A stretch of DNA of 5,428 nt. Source: Anaerolineaceae bacterium. GTDB taxonomy: Bacteria > Chloroflexota > Anaerolineae > Anaerolineales > Anaerolineaceae. The notes under the pieces are model-generated. The model ran no database searches. It was not told the DNA's origin and worked only from the letters and a program-made list of their open reading frames with translations. The position numbers and the translations under genes were made by a program. Below, piece after piece: positions 5,324 to 5,428 of this stretch (its first letter is position 1; each line of letters begins with the position of its first letter). Location of the stretch: contig WOZC01000106.1 in NCBI GenBank assembly GCA_011620465.1, forward strand, positions 1-5,428. The letters run 5' to 3'.

Positions 5324-5428
5324 AGTTCCTCAGGGGAGATTCAAAACTATACGTATATTTGGAGCAACATAATCACAGGATAATGCGCTAATTAAGTGCA
5401 TCACAAATCAAAGGTTTATCATTTAGGC
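5324..5428. other. Upstream region of smpB; no gene seen
   Basis: This 105-bp AT-rich stretch has no convincing coding frame. On the minus strand, TATAGT (5351-5346) could be a -10 box for smpB with a start near 5339, but nothing 16-18 bp upstream looks like a -35. A perfect 10-bp palindrome, TATACGTATA, overlaps it at 5348-5357. An imperfect inverted repeat lies further upstream at 5383-5401. Confidence 0.4.
5383..5401. repeat. Imperfect inverted repeat upstream of smpB
   Basis: ATGCGCT (5383-5389) and AGTGCAT (5395-5401) are inverted copies with one mismatch, separated by AATTA. It could be an operator for smpB or for a gene beyond the right edge, but short AT-rich repeats like this also arise by chance. 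Confidence 0.3.

Noticed and set aside
1..5428. CRISPR array, defence island or toxin-antitoxin pair
   Set aside because: There are no regularly spaced repeats, and every sizeable gene fits a housekeeping or envelope family. The only mobile signal is the IS end at the left.

Overview
The window looks like a stretch of bacterial chromosome, most plausibly Chloroflexota of the Anaerolineae type. That assignment is an inference from the kind and order of genes (a Tat-exported L,D-transpeptidase, a DUF2085 membrane protein, then pgeF, yggS and yggT) and from moderate GC content. No rRNA or other phylogenetic marker is present to prove it.

Layout, left to right. Positions 1-174 hold the end of an insertion sequence: the N-terminal piece of an ISNCY/IS1202-like transposase read leftward off the window, and a probable IS terminus with two copies of TTTAGGACATT. 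Next is a promoter (191-219) and a rightward gene (259-960) for a coiled-coil protein with a C-terminal four-cysteine zinc ribbon. A convergent intergenic region (961-1132) follows. Its first part can be drawn as a roughly 103-nt RNA with a closing stem and two internal hairpins. Everything from 1133 to 5323 is on the minus strand. In transcription order it is smpB, a 57-nt gap with a promoter, then a tightly packed operon: L,D-transpeptidase, DUF2085 membrane protein, pgeF, yggS, yggT.

How the genes fit together. The pgeF-yggS-yggT part matches the ylmD-ylmE-ylmG part of the division-linked cluster of many monoderm bacteria, but the sepF/ylmF gene usual between yggS and yggT is absent. Upstream is a secreted L,D-transpeptidase that cross-links peptidoglycan. 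PgeF removes wrongly built peptidoglycan precursors, so the operon may pair cell-wall quality control with cell-wall cross-linking. YggS (PLP homeostasis) may serve the PLP-dependent racemases that feed this pathway. SmpB is the trans-translation partner of tmRNA and appears to be a separate unit. The promoter upstream of the L,D-transpeptidase places the predicted transcript start at or very near its ATG, which suggests a leaderless mRNA.

The points most worth a second look are the structured intergenic element at 959-1061, the leaderless-type promoter at 4802-4829, the sepF-less ylm-like operon fused to an L,D-transpeptidase, and the IS end beside the zinc-ribbon gene promoter. I did not find a defence system, CRISPR array or other clearly new multi-gene system.
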